A DNA stretch of 64,000 nt, from contig CM049308.1 in assembly GCA_026874595.1 (NCBI GenBank), positions 96,892,624 to 96,956,623 of the forward strand. Reading direction: 5' to 3'. Source of the stretch: Sipunculus nudus. Lineage: Eukaryota; Annelida; Sipuncula; Golfingiida; Sipunculidae. A program made the position numbers and the translations under genes. The number at the start of each line of letters is the position of its first letter. Position 1 is the first letter of the stretch. Shown here piece after piece: positions 35,969 to 47,881 of the stretch. Under the pieces are notes generated by a model. It did not search any database and was not told the origin of the DNA. It saw only the letters and a program-made list of their open reading frames with translations.

Positions 35969-37013
35969 AGTAGTCCCCCATTCAGCGATAACTAATGAGC
36001 TGTTGTCAAGTAGTCCCCCATTCAGGGATAACTAATGAGCTGTTGTCAAGTAGTCCCCCATTCAGGGATAACTAATGAGCTGTTGTCAAGTAGTCCCCCA
36101 TTCAAGGATAACTAATGAGCTGTTGTCAAGTAGTCCCCCATTCAGGGATAACTAATGAGCTGTTGTCAAGTAGTCCCCCATTCAAGGATTACTAATGAGC
36201 TGTTGTCAAGTAGTCCCCCATTCAGGGATAACTAATGAGCTGTTGTCAAGTAGTCCCCCATTCAGGGATAACTAATGAGCTGTTGTCAAGTAGTCCCCCA
36301 TTCAGGGATAACTAATAAGCTGTTGTCAAGTAGTCCCCCATTCAGGGATAACTAATGAGCTGTTGTCAAGTAGTCCCCCATTCAGGGATAACTAATGAGC
36401 TGTTGTCAAGTAGTCCCCCATTCAAGGATAACTAATGAGCTGTTGTCAAGTAGTCCCCCATTCAGGGATAACTAATGAGCTGCTGTCAAGTAGTCCCCCA
36501 TTCAGGGATAACTAATGAGCTGCTGTCAAGTAGTCCCCCATTCAAGGATAACTAATGAGCTGTTGTCAAGTAGTCCCCCATTCAGGGATAACTAATGAGC
36601 TGTTGTCAAGTAGTCCCCCATTCAGGGATAACTAATGAGCTGTTTTATCAAGTAGTCCCCCATTCAGGGATAACTAATGAGCTGTTGTCAAGTAGTCCCC
36701 CATTCAGGGATAACTAATGAGCTGTTGTCAAGTAGTCCCCCATTCAGGGATAACTAATGAGCTGTTGTCAAGTAGTCCCCCATTCAGGGATAACTAATGG
36801 GCTGTTGTCAAGTAGTCCCCCATTCAGGGATAACTAATGAGCTGTTGTCAAGTAGTCCCCCATTCAGGGATAACTAATGAGCTGTTGTCAAGTAGTCCCC
36901 CATTCAGGGATAACTAATGAGCTGTTGTCAAGTAGTCCCCAGTTCAGGGATAACTAATGAGCTGTTGTCAAGTAGTCCCCCATTCAGGGATAACTAATGA
37001 TCTGTTGTCAAGA
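35969..37013. repeat. 40-bp minisatellite, about 26 copies
   Basis: The unit contains TAGTCCCCCATTCAGGGATA and ACTAATGAGCTGTTGTCAAG. The period is 40 except one unit near 36640 with a two-base gain (GTTTTATCAAG). Variants AAGGATA and GGGATA are interspersed. Highly homogeneous. No spacers, so not a CRISPR array. Confidence 0.97.
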
Positions 37014-37265
37014 AGAACTGATAAGAGACTGGGGTACCGGAAGGATGCGCTAAAAATGAACGCTCAACTGTGTTTGACATGAATATATTTATTCTGGAAA
37101 TGAAGGCCCCAAGCCCATATATCCAACATATATACATACAAAATACATAATACATGGTCACGTGGATAAAAATAATAAATGATAACGATAAATAATTAAT
37201 AAATAATCAATTAAATGAATATATTTTTTAACAATACACAGTTATCAATAATAAAATATTAAAAG

Positions 37266-38128
37266 TGTTACGGAACCCAACAACAACGTAGTCGTGACGA
37301 GCATAAATTTTGTTATAGAGATAAAAATAATCAGATTCTGCACACTAGGCTGCGAGTAATGTCTAGGGGAATGAATAAAGAAGTCAGGTGTTTTTTGTTA
37401 ACAAATAATTATAATTTATTCTTAAAACAATCCTAACATACAATTACACAGTAACAACAGTATAACAGTAAATCAACACAATTACACTGTATAATAAATA
37501 AAGTGTACAGTACCTGGATACCACTTCTGTCACAGCGACAACAAGTCTTTTAAAACGTATAATCCATATGAACAGTTCACATAAATCTCCTGAGAGAATA
37601 ATAGTCCAATTAAATCACAAAATCAATCTGTTGTAATCCAAAAGTGAAGTTCTTGTAATATTCCCGAAAGCAAACTGGAGACAGGCCGCAATTTATCTGC
37701 ATAGAGTTCGTAGAATCCCTGACACTACTGCAATTATCGGATAGGTCCAAAACTGACCCACACTCTTCCGTGTCCGCTGGAATATTTCTCTCTCCTCCCC
37801 CTCCCCCCCCGGCTCTAAAACACAGCCCCTTTTTATAACTTTTCATCCGAAAATTATAGAAACATCTATTTCACGAACAAACCCAAAGAACCCAACAATA
37901 CATAATATACACGCCCAAAGAACTTTACAAGACACGCGCTCATAGATCGCGTCCAGCCCAGAAAGTTCCAGATCAGCATGAGCGCTGTGTTTCTACACGT
38001 CAGAGTTCAACCAATGCGGATTACACCGAACCTGCAACACCCCGCCAGGCGAGGTTGCTACAGCAACGAGCCACGTCCGCGCCACACGAATCAAGTGTCA
38101 ACAACACATGTAGCAGACATCTGTAACA
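37266..38128 (-). repeat. Solo LTR, second copy, minus orientation
   Basis: 863 bp homologous to 13878-14768 along its length, read on the minus strand: TGTTACAG ... CCGTAACA. Flanking tetranucleotides AAAG and ATAG match at three of four positions, consistent with an aged target duplication. No internal region adjoins it. Confidence 0.8.
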
Positions 38129-38302
38129 ATAGAAATAAACTTTTTTTATCAACTGAATAAATACACACTGTAATATTATAAAGTAACTATTTGTGTTTCA
38201 CAAAAATGATTAACGTCAATGGTAATTACATAGAATCATTTTCATAACAACATAAAATATGATACATGGAAAACTGTTACACTTACTAGTTCAAAGAATC
38301 AT

Positions 38303-38790
38303 TTAGAAATGACTCTCTTTTAACAAATGCAAAATATACAAATGAAAGCTTATAATTGTGGACATTAATGAAATGAAATACATATCTTTAAATTCAGACA
38401 GATATTTTCCTCTTAATGAAATATATAAAGGACAATTAAATACAAAATGGTACTCATCTTCAATATATGATTCTCCATGTTTAAAGCAAAATTTACAACA
38501 TCTCTCTTCCCAGGCTATTTTCTTGTGGCGACCAACTTCTACTTCTAAGCTATGTGATGATGTTCTAAGTCTTGCTAAACTAATTCTGTATCTTTTATTT
38601 GGAATTGCTGATAAATATAATTCAGTGTTTAATAAGGGTTTAAAGATAGCATATGTTTTCTTCCATTATTTTCTATGTTAGCTGTCCATTCCTGTCTTTC
38701 ATTAACATGCAACCTTTGTTTGAAACCTGACAGAAATATATTTATATTACCTACATCTTGAAATATCCATGTATACCCAGTTCCTAAAGA
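38303..38790 (-). pseudogene. LINE (non-LTR) ORF2 C-terminal fragment
   Basis: Minus-strand reading gives the end of a non-LTR retrotransposon protein: FKQRLHVNERQEW, then after a one-base frame shift near 38640 NKRYRISLARLRTSSHSL, a cysteine/histidine cluster (CCKFCFKHGES), then IEDEYHFVFNCPLY and the stop at 38303-38305. The RISLxRLRxSSHxLxxExGR...C..C....EDExHFxxxCPxY pattern is characteristic, from memory, of the tail of many invertebrate LINE ORF2 proteins. The first frame meets a stop at 38629-38631. Endonuclease and RT domains are missing, so this is a 5'-truncated copy. Clade not assigned. Confidence 0.75.
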
Positions 38791-38867
38791 AAATAATATT
38801 TTTTTTTACCCTTGTTGCCCACGTATATACTTTCCTACTTCAACTAGCCTATGTAAATCTAGACTGG

Positions 38868-39023
38868 CCCAATCCATGAAATAGTTATGACTTAATTGTT
38901 GCTTCTGACAGAGAAATCAAACGTTCCCGCGTTGTATCGCACTTAGTATCGGTACCGCCATCTTGCGGCAACTCATATAACTAATTTTTTACTATCTGGC
39001 CCTCTTATTTCATGGACTGGTAA
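38868..39023. mobile_element. Small foldback element
   Basis: CCAATCCATGAAATA at the left is repeated inverted at the right (TATTTCATGGACTGG) with one or two mismatches. It is about 155 bp long and non-coding. Confidence 0.55.
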
Positions 39024-40239
39024 TCTTGGCCGGTTCCCGGACGGTCAGCGCCACACATCACCGCCTCGCTGAACTAAGGTCTTTTCCAGTGACGTCAGCA
39101 GTGGTCTTTCTCAGAATCTTTTTCAAAACCAATATGGTTCATTCAGTCATCGCCTATTACGGGCTTCCAATTAGCTACTAATATTCCCATTTAAATTGCT
39201 TATTATTTTAGACCGTCGCTTATGTTGAGTCCGGCAAGACTTAAAACACTATAACTCTCAGCCCCAGTGTTAACGTTTATCGGACCACCACTCCTGAAAG
39301 TAGGCGTAACAAACTCTGGCGCAGCCAATCAGCGCGATATACTCAGGTGCACACGACCAGCGCAGCCAAAATGTACCGGCTGACTGAAACGATCCCGATT
39401 CGCGAGTCGCAATTTGACAGTTAATACACGGGTTCAGACAAATGCTGCCAGCTGCTCTTGTTATCTCGGCAGAGGGAATTTTACTGGACCTGTCGGTCCA
39501 AAACTGTCACGATAGTGTCTACAATATGCACTTACATTTCGCCCATGGACGGTAATATTCGTTCAGCAGAGATATATCATAGGACACGAAGGTCCATGTG
39601 TGGAATACCAGGATACATGATTTCAGTGCGAATGTTACCAAGCGGGTCGAGCTGTGGGACTGCTGTTGGCGTTCTCAAAGCAACGATGCCACTCACATGT
39701 GGCGTGATGGGCCTGATATGCAAATTTAATACGGGGGAATCGTCAGGTCAACAAAGAGCCTTGTGACGCCTTAATATGCAAATATCAGGGATTCACAATA
39801 CGGACTTTACAGGGCTTTAATGATAAGAGCTGGCACTGAGTTAAGTCTATCGGTACATGGAATCACGTTTTATTTTGAGCATTTTATTAGTAAACGCAAT
39901 TACTAAAGCCCAGGCAGGCCTAATGTAAATCTAGCCAGGAGAAAATCTTCCACACTCACTAAGTGCTGCAGCATTTGGTGAAGAATAGGTAATCCCAAGT
40001 ACATATTTACAAAATTTATTGTGGACCTGTTTATTTTATGTGTTTTAGCTGTGTTTGTACGGTGGGGTAATTAAGCCTGTATGCCTTTTTGCTTGCCGGA
40101 ACAAGAGATTTCGTCAATTATGTATTCAGTTGTGTAAGTCTATTTGTCTGTAACGATGATAGTTTGTTTGTCTTGACTCTAGACACCATAAGTTTGCAGC
40201 AATTGCTTTGGAACTTGAATATTTAGTATATAATTGACC
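39024..40239. other. Gene-free, moderately GC-richer stretch
   Basis: It contains a CCAAT-box-like AGCCAATCAG at about 39325-39340 and two octamer words ATGCAAAT near 39718 and 39776. No following coding exon is seen, so no promoter is called. A 102-codon frame at 39458-39766 has no recognisable motif. Confidence 0.35.
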
Positions 40240-40592
40240 CCGATAGAAGCCTATTGTTTTTGGTCATAATCGGAAAAAGGTCAGGATCAAGGTCACAAAG
40301 ACCTCTAAAAATGTTTTTTTTTTTCTTCATATCTTTGTCAAGAATGGCCATAGCCGCATAAACTATAGCTCATTTCATTGGTCATTAAATGGCGTTTCAT
40401 CTTGGTGCATAACTGCCTCATTCTGCGGTTACCATGGTTACGCATTTTTTGGGGAAAAAAATCATAAAATTTCAAATTTGTTTACCTAATTTGTGTAACT
40501 TAGTTATTTTTAAACCCAGAGAGTTCTAGGTTTTTGCATCATGTAAAGTTTAATTAGTATTACACGATTTAATTTCAAGTATCCAGAAATGA

Positions 40593-40606
40593 CCACCAGG
40601 GGGCGT
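40593..40606 (+). promoter_or_regulatory. CTCF-like motif 1
   Basis: CCACCAGGGGGCGT fits the vertebrate core CCASYAGRKGGCRS at 13 of 14 positions. Binding is not shown by sequence alone. Confidence 0.4.
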
Positions 40607-40732
40607 TGTACAAGATTTTTTGCGATATTTCATTAATGAAGCACTAGAGGCACCAATTTGAAATAAGCGCTTCAAAACTTTATATATTATATATTCAATA
40701 TCTCGAAACGGATTTTTCATTTTGGAATATAT

Positions 40733-40746
40733 CCCACAGGGGGCGC
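40733..40746 (+). promoter_or_regulatory. CTCF-like motif 2
   Basis: CCCACAGGGGGCGC fits the core at 12 of 14 positions. Confidence 0.3.
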
Positions 40747-41110
40747 TGCGGGTCAACCACTTTTAAATATCGTTTTTGTCCCAAAGCTTCAAAACTACAA
40801 ACAATGTTACAAATTTTGTTGCACGATCTGAAACTTTTATCACTGGGCTTATTTCTGTTTACACTTGACCTCATTCTGCGGTTACCATGGTGACCTATTT
40901 AAGCGTAAAATTCTTGGCAATTTTGCCTTTACTTTTGTAACTATTTCGATTGTAAAGCTATAGAGGTCTAGTTTTTTTTGCATCGGGTAACATTTAATTA
41001 GATAAACACGATTTCGATTTTATTACAAAGTTTTGCAATATCTCTTACAACATCTCGTCATATGAGATTTTGCGAGATTTCACTTAATGATCAGCTAGAC
41101 TCCTCAGTTT

Positions 41111-41839
41111 TTCAGTGTGGCAGGACTCTTAACATTGACAGTTGTTTATTAGTATGCAAGGTCACACACTTACAGATGTCATACATGAGATAACCTTTCA
41201 CGAAGTATACAAGGTTTACATATTTTCTTATGACGCGTAACCAAAAAGAAGAATGAAGTTTCGAGATTACGAGGTTTACTTTAGGTAGATAGAGATAGAT
41301 ATAGAGGTAGAGAGAGGTGGCTGGAGCCGACGGCCGACCTGAAATGCACAGAACGCAAAGTCTGTATTACCATACCATAACTATTTCGTTTTATCATAAA
41401 GCAATAAAGATGTGTTATGAGTGTTATATCTCCTTGCAATAAACCCATTAAAATTACTTACTTCTGCATAGCTTACATTATCATCTTCAGAAGATACAAT
41501 GCACTTTATCTCAGAAAATATGTTTCAAAATACAATATGATCACATAAAACTGTTCATACACTGAACTATACACCAGTCCTGTATCGAGTGATATTAAAC
41601 ACCTAAACTGAATTGTTTTCTGATATATATGGTCATGAGTTAATCCCTTGTTGACAATACAAGTCCCTGTGTAACAGGTCTTGTGCTCAAAATTCACTAT
41701 CACATCTCAGCAGGTTAATTATGTTGTTACTCGTGGATGAGCAATAAGACAGGCGCTCCAAACGCTTAACCGGGAACCCGATCACTCGGTGGACATATCA
41801 GGATAATAAAAATCCCCTTGGGTAAACTATGTTGCTGAC
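41111..41839. other. Gene-free stretch
   Basis: No coding sequence. A phrase at 41664-41727 (TGTGTAACAGGTCTT ... GTTAATTATGTTGTTACT) recurs at 44241-44296 and flanks the gag fossil on both sides. Confidence 0.4.
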
Positions 41840-43300
41840 TGCAACTGTTGTGTAGGGGTTGTCATGGGTCTTTGCCTTCGCTGATCATTCCTCAACTTAA
41901 AGCAATTTCTTTTGAGGTGACCAGGTCTCTTGCAATAGAAGCAAAGACCGTCGGAGTCTTTTGTTCGTTCCCTGGACTGTCTCTCTGCCATAAGATCCAT
42001 CTAAAGTTTTTGTTGCTGGGCTAACAGTTCTTGTTGTTGCTTTTGCATTTCAATTAATGCCTAAAGCTTGTCTCGGTAGAGCTTTCCTCGGAGGATCTAC
42101 GATAGGCAAACTTATGTCATCTTCCCGCGACGGATTAACGGTCACTTCAATATTATAAACCTTTCTTCTCTTTAAACCGTGTCAGTGGCGGAGGTAAGTA
42201 CGTCCTCCTCGGCCCACTGTATAGAGTGCTCCCCCACGGACATCTGTAAAGGAAGACTGGGCGGAAACGAATCTGAGTCTTTAAATGCTTACGCAGACTC
42301 TGGTCTCTAAGGTTAGTTACGCAGATTCTTGTCTCTAAGGTTAGTTACGCAGACTCTGGTCTCTAAGGTTAGTTACGCAGACTCTGGTCTCTAAGGTTAG
42401 TTACGCAGACTCTGGTCTCTAAGATTAGTTACGCAGACTCTGGTCTCTAAGGTTAGTTACGCAGACTCTGGTCTCTAAGGTTAGTTACGCAGGCTCTGGT
42501 CTCTAAGATTAGTTACGCAGACTCTGGTCCCTAAGGTTAGTTACGCAGACTCTGGTCTCTAAGGTTAGTTACGCAGACTCTGGTCTCTAAGGTTAGTTAC
42601 GCAAACCCTGGTCTCTAAGGTTAGTTACGCAGACTCTGGTCTCTAAGGTTAGTTACGCAGACTCTGGCCTCTAAGGTTAGTTACGCAGACTCTGGTCTCT
42701 AAGGTTAGTTACGCAGACCATGGTCTCTAAGGTTAGTTACGCAGACTCTGGTCTCTAAGGTTAGTTACGCAGACTCTGGTCTCTAAGGTTAGTTACGCAC
42801 ACTCTGGTCTCTAAAGTTTTAAATCGGTCACGCGTAAACTTTATCTTTGTCGGAGACACACCCGTCATCGATGGCCAACGCTCTATCTAGGATCCCCATC
42901 AGCGCACAAGAATATTCTCGCAAAGTCTCTTGATTACCTTTGCTCACCATGAGGAAACTATCTAGGGCCTCGTTAGCCGTGAGTCGCTCGCTAAATGCAC
43001 AGAAGAGTTCGCGAAATAAATCGCTAACCGTGCATGCAGTTATCCTCGTCTAGTGAACATCTCACTTCCTCTCGGGCATCGCCCTCTAAATGGGACAACA
43101 AGTAATCCCTCTAATCCTTGTTATCTAACTTGCCTCTTGGCATCAGCAACCCAGTCTTTAACATCTAATGGGTCACCTAAGAATTTTCTTAATTTCTGGG
43201 TAGTTTGTACTTCTTTAGTAACAGACGAAGTACCTTCATTTTTACTCAACTGCAATTCTAGCTCCGCAATGCGTTTACCTAGTTCTTCAACCTCAGTCAT
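41840..43300 (-). pseudogene. gag fossil of a second LTR element (broken)
   Basis: Minus-strand remnants of a gag gene: a coiled-coil-like start (MTEVEELGKRIAELELQL) near 43300, a capsid-like middle with LLSHLEGDAREEVR and ALDSFLMVSKGNQETLREY at about 42.87-43.1 kb, and a CCHC knuckle CFYCKRPGHLKRNC near 41.93 kb. These phrases are typical of invertebrate Ty3/gypsy gag proteins. A 28-bp minisatellite occupies the middle. No pol domain is found, so the element is a truncated, several-fold broken fossil, older than the one at 21.4-31.8 kb. The phrase shared by 41664 and 44241 may mark remnants of its ends. Confidence 0.75.
42293..42815. repeat. 28-bp minisatellite, about 19 copies, inside gag fossil
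   Basis: The unit combines GCAGACTCTGGTCTCTAAGG and TTAGTTAC with a regular 28-bp period and few variants. Confidence 0.95.
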
Positions 43301-43532
43301 GTTGACACTAATACTGTAACTATGTATATATATAAAGTCAGTCTAATATATGCAAAACCTCTGAGTTGCAAGTATACAAAACTAGATAATTTAAAGTATA
43401 AACAGCATCAAAGCTATACTTTATGTACAAGTATGACAGGACGGTATCCCACTTTAACAACAAAATCAAAAAGATCTCCTTAAAAGGTTAGCTCTACACA
43501 GCATGAACCATAGCTCACATGAAAAATAACAT

Positions 43533-43985
43533 GACATACTCATCAATCAAACATTACTCAATGAGTACAAACCTTATGACATGATATACTCATTAATCAA
43601 ACATTACTCAATGAGTACAAACCTTATGACATGACATACTCATCAATCAAACATTACTCAATGAGTACAAACCTTATGACATGACATACTCATTAATCAA
43701 ACATTACTCAATGAGTACAAACCTTATGACATGACATACTCATCAATCAAACATTACTCAATGAGTACAAACCTTATGACATGACATACTCATTAATCAA
43801 ACATTACTCAATGAGTACAAACCTTATGACATGACATACTCATTAATCAAACATTACTCAATGAGTACAAACCTTATGACATGACATACTCATTAATCAA
43901 ACATTACTCAATGAGTACAAACCTTATGACATGACATACTCATTAATCAAACATTACTCAATGAGTACAAACCTTATGACATGCA
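43533..43985. repeat. 50-bp minisatellite, about 9 copies
   Basis: The unit holds AATCAAACATTACTCAATGA and GTACAAACCTTATGACATGA. The first copies alternate CATCAATC and CATTAATC, which shows a 100-bp dimer; the last four are all CATTAATC. It lies just upstream of the gag fossil. Confidence 0.95.
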
Positions 43986-44989
43986 TTACCAAGGGCTGAG
44001 CCACCACAAAGGATTAATAACTGAGTAATCTTTCCCGGACAGACCTCCAATAAACTTGTCAAATGCTATACATACGAACATTCCATCATGTGTGAACCCT
44101 TGTCCACAGATATGCACATCAGTACATTAAAAGAGAACCAATAGAGTAAAGACAACCTCTATCAATACAAGGTGTAAATAAAGATTATCTGTCAAAAGGT
44201 ATCACCACAAAAATACAGTCAACATGAAAACACAAAACCCTGTGTAACAGGTCTTATCTCATCTCATCAGGTTAATTATGTTGTTACTGAGAATCCTAAC
44301 AACTATGAATATAAGACTCGTACATCTCAGCAACACATTACTTAGGTATTAAAGATTAACCTACAAACAATAATGCTTTAAAAAATCAGAACAGAGCACA
44401 ATCTTCTTGTGGCTCAATACACTAATATGTCAATTCCACAACTTAAAGTTAATCTTACCTTGGAGAACTATCCCCTAAAATACTTCAGATAACACGACAA
44501 GGCCAAGTCTGATATTTATAACACGACAAGGCCAAGTCTGATATTTAGTAAGAAACTCCTCATAACAGGACTGTCATTACCAGAGCAGTTAAATCTCTGC
44601 ATCAACCATAACTTTATTTAAGACCTAAGATGCATCTCAAAATAGTCAGTCACAAAGAGACAGGCTGTACCAAGCTAAATAAATGGTATTCACTTTCTAA
44701 CAGCTTGCACTGAAGCTCATTCCGGTCTAAATATTGATGGCACTATTACGTCATCACCAAGCCAAAATCCACTGTTGAAAGTATATACCCACGTCACCAA
44801 CTAAATGATGCCTTAATTACTTGCCCTGCAAATGACGTCTGTATGGAAACGCAACAAGATACCGTGGACTCCAGGCAAAATTCCGGAGTTTTCCTAAAAT
44901 CGATCCCGGAGAACCACTAGCACATTATATGTTAGTTAAATACAAATAACATGAAAATAATATAAATTCTGTCACATCAGTTATCACTT
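43986..44989. other. Gene-free stretch beside the gag fossil
   Basis: It contains the second copy of the TGTGTAACAGGTCTT phrase (44241) and a 28-bp direct repeat ending in CACGACAAGGCCAAGTCTGATATTTA at 44490-44545. It may include LTR or leader remnants of the fossil element; ends not resolved. Confidence 0.35.
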
Positions 44990-45540
44990 TAAAAAATATA
45001 TATTTTAGTTCTGCATTAATATCTCGAAACCATTTTTTCATTTTTGAAAAATGACCACCATGGGGCGTTTCACCTGAAACACTTCAACATATCATATTTC
45101 TGCTATATCTCTAAAATTATAACCATATCACAATTGTTCTCGGAGTATTTTAACTAGGATCCATATCCCTATCAATATGAATATGTGGTCTTATTCTGTC
45201 TTTATCATGGCTGACTAACTGAGGGTAAAAGATTTGAAACTTGAAAATGTTTGCGAGAAATAACTTAATGGTACCCTAGAGGCCTAAATGTTTCTGTACT
45301 CGCTATGAAATTGATATATTTTACGTTATGCATTAATATCTGGAATTTCTTTTTATTTTTGGAAATAGCCATCAGGGGGCGTCGCACATGAAACACTTCA
45401 TCATATCATTTTTCTGCTGTATCTCTAAATAACTAATCATATCACAAATTTACTCGCGGCATCTAAAACTAGGATCCATGGCCTAAATTTAAAAGACACG
45501 CGGCCTTGTCCTACCATTACCATGGCTACCTATTTCAGGG
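44990..45540. repeat. Dispersed repeat with CTCF-like motifs, copies 3-4
   Basis: It shares ATCTCGAAAC(C/G), TTTTTCATTTTTG, CACTTCA(A/T)CATATCAT and ACTAGGATCCAT phrases between its two halves and with 40240-41110. CTCF-like words at 45055-45068 (CCACCATGGGGCGT) and 45369-45382 (CCATCAGGGGGCGT) each fit the core at 12 of 14 positions and occupy the same place in the repeat. Confidence 0.65.
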
Positions 45541-46950
45541 TAAAAATTGAACCCACTGGCCCATTCTGATGTCTTTAATCAAATATATAAATGAAAGGTT
45601 CCCCAATGGTAGTGAATGTAGTGACAATCTGCCTAGGCAACTTAATCCGAACCGTATCTTAATCAAACACAAGCTGTATTTAATTTCATTCGACATTCCA
45701 TTGCCTTTGGCCCTGAGGTTAACTTCCATGCAATTTTGCAGTTACAATGGTTATATTTTGTTATTGTTCTATTTCTTCGAGGAATATGAGTTATTCATTT
45801 GATGATTTCTACATTATCATCTTTCTGTCTGTCTGTCTATCAATTTCAATTTAAGGCAAGCGTGTGACCTATGGTCTCTAGTTTTTCAATCAATTAGTTT
45901 CAGGCAGAGTTGACAAAACATAATATGAAACAGATATAAACGATACGTAATATGCGAATCGCCATATCGAGATACATCGGTATATCGATAATTTCGTACA
46001 GACCTATAATTCAAAAGTTGGTTTAAGATATTGGTCGTCAGCAGAGGCCGGGGGTCTCAACAAACACAAAAGAAAGATGAAATAGTTTACCAAAAGCAAA
46101 TAATGAAAACACAAGTTCAGGGACGTCTTTCAACGATTTTTCGTCCAGGAATGTGACAGATTTTGTTTGAATTATTCAATGGGTGTCATGATTATAGGGT
46201 TATATTTTTACAAATTCATAGTCGAGATCCCTTTTCATTGATTTTACCTTTGTATTTGTACATATATGCAAACTGAATATTTTATAATATATCCTCGGTT
46301 GTTTTGAAACCGTATTGAGAAACCTAATACGAAGCCCTATAAAAAATCGGCATATGGTACTTTTCATCCCAAACCTTCCATCTTTCACATCTTTCCATCT
46401 TTCACTAACCTGCCCAAAGTGGAAGAAACTGTGGACTTTGAAGTCACCAAGTCAGAGGTCAAGGTCTCTGAAAGAAATAATTCCCGTTACCGTAAATATA
46501 CCACAGGAACCATTCTTTTAAAGTAGCTAGTGGACACATTTAAAGCAGAGCGCTGTCGATTCTGAGGTCCGAAATATGATAAAATTTAAGGACCTAACAC
46601 AAGTACTCTTAGACAGGTGTTAAGGTTTATTGAGGCCTTTAGATACCTAGTCATTTTTTCTACCTACTTTAAAACACCTGGTTTTTGTTTGGTGTTTACA
46701 ATACAAGTGAAATGCATGTTTTATGCAAGCTTTATTTTATTTTAAGTTTCCTACTGTAAATTGTTATAAGGGTAATCTTATATATAAAACAATTAAATTT
46801 TCAGAGCTTGCTTTGTATCCAGTACTCAAATTTTTTAAATCCGTTCACTCTTGAATTTTTATCAGGTTTGATTTTCGAAATGATGTAACATTCCTGACAT
46901 AAAATATTCAGAAAACTCTCAAGCTGGCGTATCCTTTGTTTCATTTCATT
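45541..46950. other. Gene-free stretch before the satellite
   Basis: No coding or RNA gene recognised. It forms the unique left flank of the 27-bp array. Confidence 0.4.
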
Positions 46951-47881
46951 CATATCTGTCAGGCTTCCTTTGATAACATATCTGTCAGACCTTCCTTTGA
47001 AAACATATCTGTCAGACATTCCTCTAATAACATATCTGTCAGACCTTCCTTTGATAACATATCTGTCAGGCCTCCCTTTGATAACATATCTGTCAGACCT
47101 TCCTTTGATAACATATCTGTCAGACCTTCCTTTGATAACATATCTGTCAGGCCTTCCTTTGATAACATATCTGTCAGGCCTTCCTCTGATAACATATGTC
47201 AGACCTTCCTCTGATAACATATCTGTCAGACCTTCCTCTGATAACATATCTGTCAGACCTTCCTTTGATAACATATCTGTCAGACCTTCCTTTGATAACA
47301 CATCTGTCAGGCATTCCTTTGATAACATATCTGTCAGACCTTCCTCTGATAACATATCTGTCAGACTTTCCTCTGATAACATATCTGTCAGACCTTCCTT
47401 TGATAACATATCTGTCAGACCTTCCTTTGATAACACATCTGTCAGGCATTCCTTTGATAACATATCTGTCAGACCTTCCTCTGATAACATATCTGTCAGA
47501 CCTTCCTCTGAAAACATATCTGTCAGACCTTCCTCTGATAACATATCTGTCATGCCTTCCTTTGATAACATATCTGTCAGACCTTCCTCTGATAACATAT
47601 CTGTCAGGGTTTCTTTCATATCATATCTGTCAAACCTTACTCTGATAACATATCTGTCAGACCTTCCTCTGATAACATATCTGTCAGACCTTCCTCTGAT
47701 AACATATCTGTCAGGGCTTCCTTTGATAACATATCTGTCAGGCCTTCCTTTGATAAAATATCTGTCAGACCTTCCTGTGATAACATATCTGTCAGACCTT
47801 CCTCTGATAACATATCTGTCAGACCTTCCTTTGATAACATATCTGTCAGGCCTCCCATTGAATAACATATCTGTCAGACCT

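Larger units (their letters stand above)
40240..41110. repeat. Dispersed repeat with CTCF-like motifs, copies 1-2
   Basis: Two related segments share the phrases CTCATTCTGCGGTTACCATGG, TTTTTGCATC, TTTAATTAG and a GATATTTC/GAGATTTC block before a TCACTTAATGA/TTCATTAATGA core. The first has two G-rich words at 40593-40606 and 40733-40746 that fit the CTCF core. The family recurs at 44990-45540. No coding capacity. Confidence 0.65.

Noticed and set aside
37610-37846. 78-codon minus-strand frame
   Set aside because: It lies inside the solo LTR and includes a C/G tract; not a gene.
39458-39766. 102-codon frame and nearby CCAAT and octamer words suggesting a gene
   Set aside because: No protein motif, no poly(A) signal in place, no exon structure. 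The words are short enough to occur by chance.
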